Source: Actinomycetota bacterium
GTDB lineage: Bacteria > Actinomycetota > Acidimicrobiia > IMCC26256 > PALSA-610
Direction of reading: 5' to 3'
DNA: 64,000 nucleotides
Assembly: GCA_005773635.1 (NCBI GenBank)
Contig: SXHN01000111.1
Coordinates: forward strand, 1-64,000
Position 1 is the stretch's first letter, and the number at the start of each line of letters is the position of its first letter. Below the pieces are notes generated by a model. That model had not been told where the DNA came from and did not search any database. It was given only the letters and a program-made list of their open reading frames with translations. This document shows positions 23,709 to 32,897 of this stretch, one piece after another. Position numbers and translations under genes: made by a program.

Positions 23709-23818
23709 CGTCTGAATAATCGCGCCAACGCCTTGTCAGTGTGGCATCGGCCACTATCCCTGGCATAGCCCGCCGCCGCTCCGTAGCCTTTTCGCAACTG
23801 GGCGAAGGATCTTGGGGC

Positions 23819-24505
23819 ATGTGGTCATCTCGTGTACGAACGGCAAGCGCCGCGGCGCTCGGAGTTGCACTTCTCGGCGCGACAAGCTGCGCGTCAAACG
23901 GCAATCGCACCAACCCTGCCGTCGACCGTACGAACAACATTCCGGCCACGACCACAGCGGTCCACCGACCGTCGCCACCTACGGATCCGGCCACTACAAG
24001 CTCAGCCCGGTCAACGAATACAACGACTGACGCATCGCTCATCGAACCGTATTCGTTTGCGTCAGACCAAGTTGCGCCGCCATTGCCCCTGCCTACCGAA
24101 GCACCTGACACTGCAGTGTTCAAACTTCTCTCGTATCACGACTGGCTGTATTCACATAACCCAGACGTTGCATTGATGGCCAATGCATACATCGAACGTT
24201 CGTCGTATTGGGAACCGGTCTTCAACGACCTCACGAGCTTGGCCAAGAATCAACGGCGTTTGTATGACGTCGGAACTGTGTATCGAATTACGAAACGCGA
24301 GATCATCGCTCGCAACCACCGGCTCTTTATCGCGAACCCCATCATCGAATCTCGCCTGGTAAATCGCGACGGGTCCAGCTACGAGATCTGGCATAAGCCT
24401 GAAGGCAGCACGTTTGTTGCGACCATCGTGTTGTACAACGGCGAGTGGAAAATTGCCGACCTCGGTCCGTATGGCAACCGCCCGGTCCTGAAAGAACGCG
24501 CGTGA
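23819..24505 (+). CDS. Secreted lipoprotein of unknown function
   Basis: A 228-residue protein, not recognised as a named family. The ATG at 23819 follows AAGGA. The N-terminus is a lipoprotein signal ending LLGATSC, then a long Thr/Pro/Ser linker rich in the type seen on cell-surface proteins. The folded part (from about residue 85) includes LLSYHDWLYSHNPDVALMANAYIE and a closing EWKIADLGP strand, a shape reminiscent of NTF2-like or anchored sensor domains. The stop overlaps the next start by four bases (GTGA), so the two genes are co-translated. Confidence 0.7.
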   Translation: MWSSRVRTASAAALGVALLGATSCASNGNRTNPAVDRTNNIPATTTAVHRPSPPTDPATTSSARSTNTTTDASLIEPYSFASDQVAPPLPLPTEAPDTAVFKLLSYHDWLYSHNPDVALMANAYIERSSYWEPVFNDLTSLAKNQRRLYDVGTVYRITKREIIARNHRLFIANPIIESRLVNRDGSSYEIWHKPEGSTFVATIVLYNGEWKIADLGPYGNRPVLKERA

Positions 24506-25359
24506 GTCGCCGCTCTGTCATAGCTGCGGCGACCGCAATGTCGATCGGGCTGAGTTTCGCGAACCCGAGCTACGGTGATTCCGCAGGCAACGGCGGAATT
24601 GATTCGGGGCCACATGGAGGCGGGCTCACCGTCGGCCTCACAGTTTCGAGCGACGGGACTCCAGGTGTCGCGGCGAACAGCCCCGGCGCATACCGACCGT
24701 ACAAGATCGTGTCGTTTCCCATCGGCGACCACACCATCGATGCCGAAGGACTCTGTGCGAATCCGGCTGGGTTTCAAGGGCTCGGTTGGTACTGGGATAT
24801 CACAGTGATCTCCAACGCCACCGGAAGCATCGTGTCACACCGAGCGGATTGCATTGCCCTGCCCGACCCCACGCTGCCTGGTCCGCTGCCCGCGACGACA
24901 GTCCCGGCGCAGCCACCCACGATCGGCGAAATTTGGCAGACGGCAGCGATTCCGAATCCGAGCTTGAGTATCTCGCCGCCGAACGAAGGCGTGACAGGTC
25001 TCGATACTTGGATATGGACGTCCAGTCCCGACACCGTGACAATCAACGCCACGATCAACGGTTGGAGTGTCACGGGAATCGCCTCGCGCATTGGCTATGC
25101 GCTCGACGGGACCGATGGCGCCGATGGCGACGGGCAAATCCGATATTCCGCAGTCGGAGGGTCGATTGAACAGCCAGCATTCAACGTTGTGTTCCAAACC
25201 AAGGGTCAACGCGACTTGCGCATCGCAAGTCGCTGGACCGCGAACCTGTCGATGAGCGGCCCCGGACTCCCGGCCACACCAACCGACCTCGGAACTGCAA
25301 CTCTCACCACGCAAACCATCTACCCCGTCGCGGAAATACGCAGCTCCTTGACGAACTAA
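24502..25359 (+). CDS. Secreted protein of unknown function
   Basis: A 285-residue protein starting at a GTG inside the GTGA overlap with the lipoprotein gene. The N-terminus has Arg residues, a hydrophobic run and a likely cleavage after NPSYG, giving a signal peptide. The mature part is beta-rich with many Gly, Thr and Pro. A tryptophan-rich stretch (DTWIWTSSPDTVTINATING) may be a small Ig-like fold. No enzymatic motif is visible. Coupling to the lipoprotein suggests that the two act together at the cell surface. Confidence 0.65.
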   Translation: MSRRSVIAAATAMSIGLSFANPSYGDSAGNGGIDSGPHGGGLTVGLTVSSDGTPGVAANSPGAYRPYKIVSFPIGDHTIDAEGLCANPAGFQGLGWYWDITVISNATGSIVSHRADCIALPDPTLPGPLPATTVPAQPPTIGEIWQTAAIPNPSLSISPPNEGVTGLDTWIWTSSPDTVTINATINGWSVTGIASRIGYALDGTDGADGDGQIRYSAVGGSIEQPAFNVVFQTKGQRDLRIASRWTANLSMSGPGLPATPTDLGTATLTTQTIYPVAEIRSSLTN

Positions 25360-25380
25360 GCGAGAGCAGTTTTGCGCGCG

Positions 25381-25403
25381 TGGGAGTGCCCGTTTGGGCT
25401 CCC
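25381..25403. terminator. Hairpin between convergent genes
   Basis: TGGGAG-N12-CTCCC with a nested CCC-GTTT-GGG forms a bulged stem-loop in the 75-base gap between the secreted protein and the crotonase gene, which converge. There is no T-run on either strand, so the assignment as a terminator is tentative. Confidence 0.4.
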
Positions 25404-25434
25404 CCAGCGGATCAGAAGCGACACCCGAGCCGGT

Positions 25435-26250
25435 TTAGGAGATTTGGGATCGACCTCGGTCGACAATGGCTTGCCGTTTGCGTTCGATCTCAGCTGGATC
25501 GAACCCGGTGCCTTCCCATTCCCGCGAGACGCGCGACTCAACCTCCCACCCCTGATCAACCGTGGTGTCACTCACCTCGCGGTAGGTGGCAAGCATCTGA
25601 CGAACGGCTCGTTGATCGATCGTCAAACAGTCAGAAGCAAGCTGACGGCAGCGAGGCAACAAGTCATCATGGGCCACGACTTCGTTCGCAAGCCCCCATT
25701 CATACGCCGTCGTGGCGTCGAGGAAGTTGCCAGTGATGCTCATCTGACGAGCTCGGGCCACACCAATGCGTTGCGCCAACAGCACCGTCAATCCCCAGCC
25801 AGGCATAATGCCAACCCGCGCGTGCGTATCGGCAAACCGAGCACGGTCGCTCGCGATGATGAAGTCGCAGTTGAGCGCAATTTCGAATCCGCCGGTTACC
25901 GCGACTCCGTTCACCGCAGCGATCAACGGCTTCGTGCGAGGCGGCAATGCACCCCGGTACGGCCCAGACCCGCTTGACCCAGACCCACTTGACCCAGATC
26001 CGCCTACACCGCCGAAACGTTCGCCGCCGGCATCGCCCGCACCGAACTCCTTCAGGTCGATCCCAGCTGTAAACGCCGGATCGGCGCCGGTCAGGATCAT
26101 CACGTCCACATCGTCACGGGCTTCGCACTCCAGGATCGCTTTCGGGAGCAGGCGTCGCACCGCACGATTCAATGCATTGCGGGCATCGGGTCGGTTGATC
26201 GTGATCGTTGCAACCCGATCAGCCACTGCAACTAGAACTTCGTCGTTCAT
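25435..26250 (-). CDS. Enoyl-CoA hydratase/isomerase (crotonase) family protein
   Basis: A 271-residue crotonase. The oxyanion-hole segments are FTAGIDLKEFG and GVAVTGGFE. By eye, the Glu equivalent to rat Glu144 is kept (GGFEIALNCD), but the position of Glu164 is not acidic (DTHARVGIMPGWG). Relatives with this ADTHARVG pattern occur in mycobacteria and may not be hydratases. Between the two halves of the active site there is a Gly/Ser-rich insert of about 18 residues, encoded by tandem 15-base repeats. The ATG follows GGAGTAGAAG. It is the last gene of an operon with the 169-residue protein and the zinc ADH. Confidence 0.9.
   Translation of the reverse strand: MNDEVLVAVADRVATITINRPDARNALNRAVRRLLPKAILECEARDDVDVMILTGADPAFTAGIDLKEFGAGDAGGERFGGVGGSGSSGSGSSGSGPYRGALPPRTKPLIAAVNGVAVTGGFEIALNCDFIIASDRARFADTHARVGIMPGWGLTVLLAQRIGVARARQMSITGNFLDATTAYEWGLANEVVAHDDLLPRCRQLASDCLTIDQRAVRQMLATYREVSDTTVDQGWEVESRVSREWEGTGFDPAEIERKRQAIVDRGRSQIS
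25963..26001. repeat. 15-base tandem repeat inside the crotonase gene
   Basis: CCCAGACCCGCTTGA (25963-25977) is followed by CCCAGACCCACTTGA (25978-25992) and a partial, diverged third unit beginning CCCAGATCCGCC. In the minus-strand frame it encodes alternating Gly and Ser. The unit length is a multiple of three, so copy-number changes would keep the frame. Confidence 0.75.
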
Positions 26251-26253
26251 CTT

Positions 26254-26763
26254 CTACTCCAAATAAGAGATTTCGCCGTCACTTGCTTCTAAGACGGCAT
26301 GTACAGCGATATGCAACATTCCGTGGAGTTCCTCAAAGCGGGTTGCCTCAGGATCCTCGTCATCGACCGCCAAAGGTGCGGCATCCTCAGCATCAATCGA
26401 GTCACCAGCATCGAGCTCTGCGAATGCAGCATCCCAATCCATCGTTTCTGCTTGAACCCGTAACCGCATTGTCGGGGCTTGAATCAGTGCGCGCGTGAGA
26501 TCTTGCACCATCGTGACAACGACGTCTGTGCTGGTACGCACGCCAGGCGTCGCCAATAGGTGCAGTGCTTGCAGCTTGCGCATCGCAAAGCCAGCGATCA
26601 TCACCGGATCGCCCAATTCTCGAATCGAAGCGTCGGAATCGACAGCCGACACATCCACTGAAATCACTGCAGGTACCGAGAACCATCGCTGCAAGGTCTC
26701 GAATAATTCCGAGGTCACACCATGCAGCGCTAGGAGCTCGGGAGGCTTCGGAACTATTTCCAT
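26254..26763 (-). CDS. Hypothetical protein, 169 residues
   Basis: I do not recognise this protein. It starts at the ATG at 26763, 11 bases after the stop of the zinc ADH gene, and ends three bases before the crotonase start region. The protein is acidic, mostly helical in character, with no signal peptide or membrane segment. A central helix reads VMIAGFAMRKLQALHLLATP, and the C-terminal half has an Asp/Glu-rich stretch (DAGDSIDAEDAAPLAVDDED). Its place in the operon suggests a helper or regulatory role for the two enzymes, but nothing shows this directly. Confidence 0.7.
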   Translation of the reverse strand: MEIVPKPPELLALHGVTSELFETLQRWFSVPAVISVDVSAVDSDASIRELGDPVMIAGFAMRKLQALHLLATPGVRTSTDVVVTMVQDLTRALIQAPTMRLRVQAETMDWDAAFAELDAGDSIDAEDAAPLAVDDEDPEATRFEELHGMLHIAVHAVLEASDGEISYLE

Positions 26764-26773
26764 CGGTACATGT

Positions 26774-28036
26774 CTAGCGCCCCGCGTCTCCCAGTACAGG
26801 TTCCCTGAAATCGAAGGCCACCTTGATCGCGCCACTCTCGTGCTGACACGCAAGCGCACTAAAGGCTGAACGCCATTCATCGAGATCGAAGGTGTGCGTC
26901 AGCATGCCATCCAAATCAATAGTGCCATCGGACGCCATATCGAGGTAGTGCTGGATTCCGTGTTGACGAATACCACGTGCTTCCTCGAAACCGAAGGCGT
27001 TCGATCCGACCATGGATATCTCCTTGAAATACAGCGGCGTATCCTCCCACAGAGTGGGGCCGTGCACTCCCGCCTTCACCAATGTGCCGCGAGCCTTCAG
27101 CACCCGAACCGCGACTTCAAAGGTCTCGCGTTTACCCACGGTGTCGTAGACCACATCGATAGCTCCCGGAAATGCCATCGGGAGTCCGTCGCTCAGCGAC
27201 AGCACACCACCGGACCAGGCAGCCGCTTGTTCAATTACCGCAAGCGCGGGTTCATGAGCAACAACAGTGGCTCCAAGTTTGCGAGCCATGTCAGCCTGGG
27301 CGGCGAAACGAGCCACCGCAAGCACTTCAACCGACGGATATAACGCTCGCAGGATCGCAACGGCACACGTACCGAGTGCGCCCGCTCCGTAGACCATTGC
27401 TTTGCCACCAATTGGCGGTGGATTGCGAGTAATGCCATGAAGCATGACGGCGAACGGATCCGCGAACACCGCAACTTCGTCGGGCATGTCGCTCGGCACT
27501 TTGAACAACATCGAATCGTGCGCAGGCATCAAGTCGGCATAGCCACCGCTCGCATCCTTCGAAGTTCCGATATGAATACCGGGCGCAATCGGCCCGACAC
27601 CAAACGATGCACACAACGAATAGTCGCCGATGACGCACGCGGCACACATTGGCGTAACGCCGCGCGGCCCGCATGACAGCCAAGGGTTGAGCACAACACG
27701 ATCGCCAAGCTCAAGGCCTTCAGCATCAGGGCCGAGCTCCACTACTTCGGAGACCACCTCGTGTCCCAGTACCTGCGGGAGCGAGAAAAAGCCCTTCATC
27801 GGATTGTCAGGATTACGGGTTTCGTCGCCCCAGTCCATAAATACTTGTTTCGAATCCGACCCACAAATCCCCGTGAGTCGAGTACGGGTTACCACCCAGT
27901 CCCTCAGCAACGGACTGGGATCCGCGTACTCACGGTCAAGACGCATCGGGGAAGTCGCCAATGCGCGCAACAAGTAATTATCGGTATCAGGAATCGATTG
28001 GGCTTCTGGCATCACGCCAAATACGAGGGCACGCAT
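26774..28036 (-). CDS. Zinc-containing medium-chain alcohol dehydrogenase
   Basis: A 420-residue MDR-type dehydrogenase. Catalytic zinc ligands are visible in GICGSDS and LGHEVVSEV. The structural-zinc lobe is recognisable as a Cys cluster (CGPRGVTPMCAACVIGDYSLC), with wider spacing than in horse ADH. The cofactor-binding loop is GAGALGTCAVAIL. It heads an operon with the 169-residue protein and the crotonase. The combination could oxidise an alcohol and process the acyl-CoA, but the substrate is open. The ribosome site before the ATG is weak. Confidence 0.9.
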   Translation of the reverse strand: MRALVFGVMPEAQSIPDTDNYLLRALATSPMRLDREYADPSPLLRDWVVTRTRLTGICGSDSKQVFMDWGDETRNPDNPMKGFFSLPQVLGHEVVSEVVELGPDAEGLELGDRVVLNPWLSCGPRGVTPMCAACVIGDYSLCASFGVGPIAPGIHIGTSKDASGGYADLMPAHDSMLFKVPSDMPDEVAVFADPFAVMLHGITRNPPPIGGKAMVYGAGALGTCAVAILRALYPSVEVLAVARFAAQADMARKLGATVVAHEPALAVIEQAAAWSGGVLSLSDGLPMAFPGAIDVVYDTVGKRETFEVAVRVLKARGTLVKAGVHGPTLWEDTPLYFKEISMVGSNAFGFEEARGIRQHGIQHYLDMASDGTIDLDGMLTHTFDLDEWRSAFSALACQHESGAIKVAFDFREPVLGDAGR

Positions 28037-28182
28037 ACGTCATCCAGTCGTTTGTCGAGTGCACAAGCGTATTCGCCGTTTGGGTGTCCGGGCCAGGGCA
28101 CCGCGATCTCATACGATCTCTCAGTCCGAACCGCTGCCCAGGAATCCGCTTGACCGTCTCGAATCGCCGAACGACTGCAGAC

Positions 28183-29169
28183 ATGCCATCCGAACCGCCG
28201 CAATCGGGCCGGAGATCAACACTACGAGGCTGGGCCATCTCGATCTACTGCGCGGCAGTTGTCGTGATGCTCGCCACCAGCGGCATACCGTTCGATCGCG
28301 AGACCGTGATCCTCGTCATTGTCGGCGCGCTGACCGTACTCAACATCGGCCGCAGTAAACAAGAGATCGCGCGACTGCTGTTTGACTGGATCCCGTTCAC
28401 TTTCGTGTTGCTCGCGTACGACATCAGCCGTGGCCTCGCGCACCGTCTCGACCGTCCTGTCGCCTACACACCACAAATCGACGCCGAGAAGCTTTTGTTC
28501 TTCGGCAACATGCCGCCAACAATCTTGCAGCGCCATTTCTACAACTACGAACCTCGCTGGTTGGATGTCATAACAAGCGTTATCTACATTTCGCACTTCT
28601 TCGTGCCGTTCGTCATTGCAGGTCTGCTCTGGCGTCGCGATTGGGCATCGTGGCGCGCCTACACAACTAGGTTCGTCGCGATTTCCTTCATTGCCGTGGT
28701 GTTTTTCGCGGCGTTTCCGACCGCTCCACCATGGGCCGCTGCCAAAGAACGGCAACTCATCGAGCTCGAACTCACCAAGCTTGACGGCAAGACTCACAGC
28801 ACGCGCGGGCTCAGTGTGATTGGGCTCAAAGGTGGGCAGTCGCTCATCGACAAAAACAAAGCAAGTGCGAATCCTTACGCAGCAATCCCCTCACTACATA
28901 GTGCCTTTTCGCTTCTGGTGTCGATCACGATGTGGCCGCGCACCAAACGGCGATGGGGCCGCGCAGTGTTGGTCGCATACCCAATCGCAATGGTCGCGAC
29001 TCTGGTATACGGCGGCGAGCACTACGTCGTAGATGCGATTGCCGGCTTCGCCTTGGTGTGGGCCGCAGTACGTCTTGAGGCACGCACACGTCCCCGACGA
29101 CTTGCATGGTGGAAAGCCAAGGGCGAACAACATTGGCCCGCAGCGCTCGCTTATTTACGCCCCAGGTGA
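28183..29169 (+). CDS. PAP2-superfamily membrane phosphatase/phosphotransferase (Aur1/Ipt1-like)
   Basis: A 328-residue protein with about six hydrophobic helices. The PAP2 signature parts are visible as PSLHSAFSLL (middle motif with His) and YGGEHYVVDAIAG (last motif with the catalytic His). The fold matches the PF14378 group, which contains inositol phosphoryl-transferases. A longer frame upstream would overlap the ADH promoter region, so the ATG at 28183 is taken. The next gene, a PI-specific phospholipase C, starts 47 bases later on the same strand. Together they suggest metabolism of inositol phospholipids at the membrane. Confidence 0.85.
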   Translation: MPSEPPQSGRRSTLRGWAISIYCAAVVVMLATSGIPFDRETVILVIVGALTVLNIGRSKQEIARLLFDWIPFTFVLLAYDISRGLAHRLDRPVAYTPQIDAEKLLFFGNMPPTILQRHFYNYEPRWLDVITSVIYISHFFVPFVIAGLLWRRDWASWRAYTTRFVAISFIAVVFFAAFPTAPPWAAAKERQLIELELTKLDGKTHSTRGLSVIGLKGGQSLIDKNKASANPYAAIPSLHSAFSLLVSITMWPRTKRRWGRAVLVAYPIAMVATLVYGGEHYVVDAIAGFALVWAAVRLEARTRPRRLAWWKAKGEQHWPAALAYLRPR

Positions 29170-29216
29170 ACAACGGGTTGCCAATCACAAACTCCCATGG
29201 GAGGATGGTGCGATAT

Positions 29217-30398
29217 ATGCGCAAACTCGCCGTCATCGCCCTAATTGCCGCAACCGCCGGAACCGCCATGGTCGCCACATCGGCGGCAGAGGCTCGACCC
29301 CAGCACCGCACCGCCCTCGGCGGCGAGCCGGTATGTCGCGAAGTCAATTGCCTGCGGATCAACCAGCTCCAATCGGTCGGTACGCACAACAGCTACCACA
29401 TCAAGCCCGACGACGATGTCTTCGCACTCCTGCAAGCGTTTAGCCCGGCCCTTGCGGAGTCGCTTGACTACACCCACCCCGCACTCGCGACGCAGTTCGG
29501 GAGCCAACGAGTCCGCCAAATCGAACTCGACATCTTTGCCGATCCCAACGGTGGGCTGTACAAAGACCACCAGATCAATCAGTTGCTGGGCAAACCGGTC
29601 GCGAGCGGGATTGCAGATTTGAACCGTCCGGGCCTCAAAACCATGCACGTCCAAGAGGTCGATTACAAAACGCGGTGTTACACCTTCGTTGCGTGTTTGC
29701 GACAGGTGAAACGGTGGAGCGATCGGCACCCGCGACACCTTCCGATCACCATTCTTGTCGAAGCCAAAGATGATCCCATTGTCGACCCGGTCAACCTCGG
29801 TTTCGTAGTGCCGGCCCCATTTGATCTGGCCGCGCTGAACGCAATCGACACCGAGGTACGTTCAGTGTTTGGCCCCGAGGACCTCATCACTCCCGACGAC
29901 GTTCGCAACGGAGCAGCAACGCTGGAACAAGCTGTGTTGAGCGGAACCGGCTGGCCGACCGTCGGGTCGTCGCGCGGCAAGGTGATGTTCATGCTCGACA
30001 ACGAATCGAAGGCGTCGTTGTACGCGCAGGGTCATCCGTCGCTCGCTGGTCGGGTGTTATTTACTCCGACCAATCCCGGAACGCCTGAATCGGCGTTCAT
30101 CAAAGACAACGATCCCCTCGGCGCAGACGGTCTCGGGTGGAGGCGTATCCAGGGCTACGTTGCCAGCGGCTATGTAGTGCGCACCCGTTCCGACGCCGAC
30201 ACCATTCAGGCCCGCACGGGTGATACAACGATGCGCGACGCCGCACTGAAAAGCGGCGCTCATTGGGTGAGCACCGACTATCCAACGATTGAAGACAACA
30301 TCTTCGGAACTGACTATTTCGTGCGGATTCCCGGCGGTGGTGTCGCCCGTTGCAACCCCATCAACGCGGGCCGCAGCTGTCGAATCTACGATTTCTAG
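29217..30398 (+). CDS. Secreted PI-specific phospholipase C (Ca2+-dependent type)
   Basis: A 393-residue protein with a signal peptide (MRKLAVIALIAATAGTAMVA, cleaved near SAAEA). The PI-PLC TIM-barrel signatures are SVGTHNSYH (first catalytic His), VRQIELDIFADPNGG (metal-binding Glu and Asp) and ITILVEAKDD. It matches the bacterial Ca2+-dependent PI-PLC group (PF16670). GGGAGG precedes three possible starts (29205, 29208, 29217); the last gives the best signal peptide. The protein would cleave phosphatidylinositol-type lipids outside the membrane. Confidence 0.88.
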   Translation: MRKLAVIALIAATAGTAMVATSAAEARPQHRTALGGEPVCREVNCLRINQLQSVGTHNSYHIKPDDDVFALLQAFSPALAESLDYTHPALATQFGSQRVRQIELDIFADPNGGLYKDHQINQLLGKPVASGIADLNRPGLKTMHVQEVDYKTRCYTFVACLRQVKRWSDRHPRHLPITILVEAKDDPIVDPVNLGFVVPAPFDLAALNAIDTEVRSVFGPEDLITPDDVRNGAATLEQAVLSGTGWPTVGSSRGKVMFMLDNESKASLYAQGHPSLAGRVLFTPTNPGTPESAFIKDNDPLGADGLGWRRIQGYVASGYVVRTRSDADTIQARTGDTTMRDAALKSGAHWVSTDYPTIEDNIFGTDYFVRIPGGGVARCNPINAGRSCRIYDF

Positions 30399-30411
30399 CC
30401 TCAGCGTCGAA

Positions 30412-32835
30412 CTACTCCGCAAGCGGTTCGTCCATGACGCTGACGCTCATCACCGTTGCGCCGTCTGGTATCGCTGCGACCTTTGGCACCGCGCCCTCGC
30501 GAGGTTGCAGCTTCACTTCGCTGGAATTGACGATTGTCACCGTATCGGCGCTCACGAACGCCAACCTGGACCCTGCCGGCACCACTCCCATGAGCGCGCC
30601 CCGTTTGGTCTCGGGCTTCGCGACGCGAACCCCCACACCACCTCGCGTCTGAATCGGGAACTCATCCGCGCGGACTCGTTTGGCATAACCGGTGTCGCTC
30701 GCAAGCACCACGATTTCTTCGTGAGCCACGGCGCAGGCGCCCACCACCACATCGTTGCCACGTAACTTGATCGCCCGCATGCCTCCGGCGCTGCGCCCAA
30801 CCGGACGCACTTCGGTCTCGGCAAAACGAATTCCTTGGCCGTCTCGCGTGACAACAAATGTCTCAAAATCGTCCCAGCTGGGATACGCAGCTACGACACG
30901 ATCGCCGTCGGTCAGTTTCATTGCGGCAATGCCGTCTTTACGCGCTGAAGCCTCCACGAATTCGGCCAACGAGGTTCGTTTGATCGAACCCTGCGCAGTC
31001 ACAAACACCACGTGCTCATGTTCGTCGGCCACAGCCGCGTCGATCACACCGATCACTCGTTCGCCATCCACAAACTGAAACAGATTCGGGATCGCGGTCA
31101 GTCGCTGTTTAGGAAGGTCATGACCTGAGGAGCGATACGCACGACCGTGCGTGGTGAAAAACAGAAACACGCCGAGGGCCGACGTGGGCATTATCTGAGT
31201 GATGGCATCACGTTCGCCTGGATCGGGAGATTTTCCACCACGACCCCGTGCCGATTTCGCTTGCAAATACCCACGAGCAGTGACCGTGACGATCAGCGGT
31301 TCATCGTCGACAAGTTCGTCGGCACTGATTTCACCTGTGTCGTCGCCCACAATCTCGGTGCGGCGAGGCCGCTTATAGGTATCGCGTACCAGTGTGAGTT
31401 CCTCGCGCATGAGCGCCATCAACGTCTCGCGGTCATCAAGGATCTTGCGCAACTCTTTGACGATGCTGCGCAATTCCTTCTGCTCGCTGAGAAGCTCTTC
31501 GCGACCAATCTGGGTGAGACGCCCCAATGCCAAGTCCAAAATGTGATTCGCTTGAATCTCACTGAAATCAAAGGGCTTCGTCATCATCGCGGCACGCGCG
31601 ACGCCCCGGTCTTTCGACGCTCGAATCGTTGCAATGATCGCGTCGATCATGTCGAGGGCCTTCACAAGGCCGTCGATGATGTGGAGACGAGCTTCGGCTT
31701 TATCCAGACGATGGCGAGTGCGGCGGGTCAGGACGATGACTTGGTGATCGATCCAATGTTGCAAGCACTCCTGGAGATTCAAGGTGCGCGGCACACCGTC
31801 GACGAGCGCAACCGTGTTGATCCCAAAACTAATTTGTGCTGGCGTGTGTTTAAAGATGTTGTTCAACACCACCTGCACGTTGACTTCATGCTTGAGTTCG
31901 ACGACCAAACGAGTCTGGCCCTGACCCGATTCATTGCGAATATCGCGAACACCGTCGATCTTGCCCGCGTCGACGGCCTCCGCGAGCTTGCCCGCGATCG
32001 CATCGACACTCGTCTGATACGGGATTTGTGTGATCACGATTGCCTTGCCGCGTTTGGTCTCTTCAATCTCGGTCACGGCCCGCACTCGAATCGTGCCGCG
32101 CCCCGTGCGCAACGCATCCCTGATGCCATCGCCGCCCATGATGAGCCCGCCGGTAGGAAAGTCGGGTCCTTTGACCGTCTTCATCAATTCGCTCAGTGTC
32201 GTATCCGGTGCCTTCATGAGCTTCAAGGTCGCGTTGCAGATTTCACCCAAGTTGTGCGGCGGGATATTGGTGGCTAAGCCGACAGCAATTCCCTGCGTAC
32301 CAGTAATCAGCAAATTCGGATAACGGGCAGGCAGCACAACCGGCTCTTCATCGCCACCGTCGTAGTTCGGCTGAAAATCTACGGTGCTTTCATCAATGCT
32401 CGCGAGTAACTCCATCGCGACCGGGCTCAGCCGGCATTCGGTATAGCGCGCCGCGGCAGCGGGATCGCTCGGTGACCCGAAATTGCCGTGCTTATCCACG
32501 AGGGGATGGGGCACCGAAAAGTCCTGGCCCATACGCACCAGCGCGTCGTAAATCGCGGAGTCGCCATGTGGATGGAAGCGACCCATCACGTCGCCGACGA
32601 CACGGGCACACTTGACAAACGGCCGGTCGGGGCGCAGGCCAGCGTCGTGCATTGCCCACAGAATGCGGCGATGCACCGGCTTCAGGCCATCGCGGGCATC
32701 GGGCAAAGCCCGACTCACAATCACGCTCATCGAATAGTCAAGGAAGCTGGATTCCACCTCCTCAGCGAGGGTGCGCGAAACCACCGGAGCGGCAAAGAGC
32801 GATTCAGAAGCGGGTGCAGTCCTGCGGCGAGCCAT
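30412..32835 (-). CDS. Type IIA topoisomerase A subunit (GyrA/ParC)
   Basis: A 807-residue protein. The catalytic Tyr131 lies in [10 protein letters not shown]. The quinolone-pocket helix reads [16 protein letters not shown]. The C-terminal 300 residues form the repeating strands of the DNA-wrapping pinwheel. The gyrase-defining GyrA box (QRRGGKG) is degenerate here: [11 protein letters not shown]. Some segments ([24 protein letters not shown]) recall actinobacterial ParC, others GyrA, so I leave the symbol open. It begins at the ATG at 32835. The probable partner B subunit is 8.5 kb upstream on the same strand, and dnaA/dnaN are not nearby. The layout recalls Streptomyces parC/parE, which are also separated. 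Confidence 0.93.
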   Translation of the reverse strand: MARRRTAPASESLFAAPVVSRTLAEEVESSFLDYSMSVIVSRALPDARDGLKPVHRRILWAMHDAGLRPDRPFVKCARVVGDVMGRFHPHGDSAIYDALVRMGQDFSVPHPLVDKHGNFGSPSDPAAAARYTECRLSPVAMELLASIDESTVDFQPNYDGGDEEPVVLPARYPNLLITGTQGIAVGLATNIPPHNLGEICNATLKLMKAPDTTLSELMKTVKGPDFPTGGLIMGGDGIRDALRTGRGTIRVRAVTEIEETKRGKAIVITQIPYQTSVDAIAGKLAEAVDAGKIDGVRDIRNESGQGQTRLVVELKHEVNVQVVLNNIFKHTPAQISFGINTVALVDGVPRTLNLQECLQHWIDHQVIVLTRRTRHRLDKAEARLHIIDGLVKALDMIDAIIATIRASKDRGVARAAMMTKPFDFSEIQANHILDLALGRLTQIGREELLSEQKELRSIVKELRKILDDRETLMALMREELTLVRDTYKRPRRTEIVGDDTGEISADELVDDEPLIVTVTARGYLQAKSARGRGGKSPDPGERDAITQIMPTSALGVFLFFTTHGRAYRSSGHDLPKQRLTAIPNLFQFVDGERVIGVIDAAVADEHEHVVFVTAQGSIKRTSLAEFVEASARKDGIAAMKLTDGDRVVAAYPSWDDFETFVVTRDGQGIRFAETEVRPVGRSAGGMRAIKLRGNDVVVGACAVAHEEIVVLASDTGYAKRVRADEFPIQTRGGVGVRVAKPETKRGALMGVVPAGSRLAFVSADTVTIVNSSEVKLQPREGAVPKVAAIPDGATVMSVSVMDEPLAE

Positions 32836-32897
32836 GGTGACGACCTTATTGGAGGGGTGCGACTCCAAGGTGCCACTCGCCGGTAACTTCGGCGGCG

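Noticed and set aside
31147-32277. 376-codon frame antisense to the topoisomerase A gene
   Set aside because: It mirrors a conserved gene in the opposite frame, with no recognisable domain or start signal. Antisense frames are common in this high-GC sequence.
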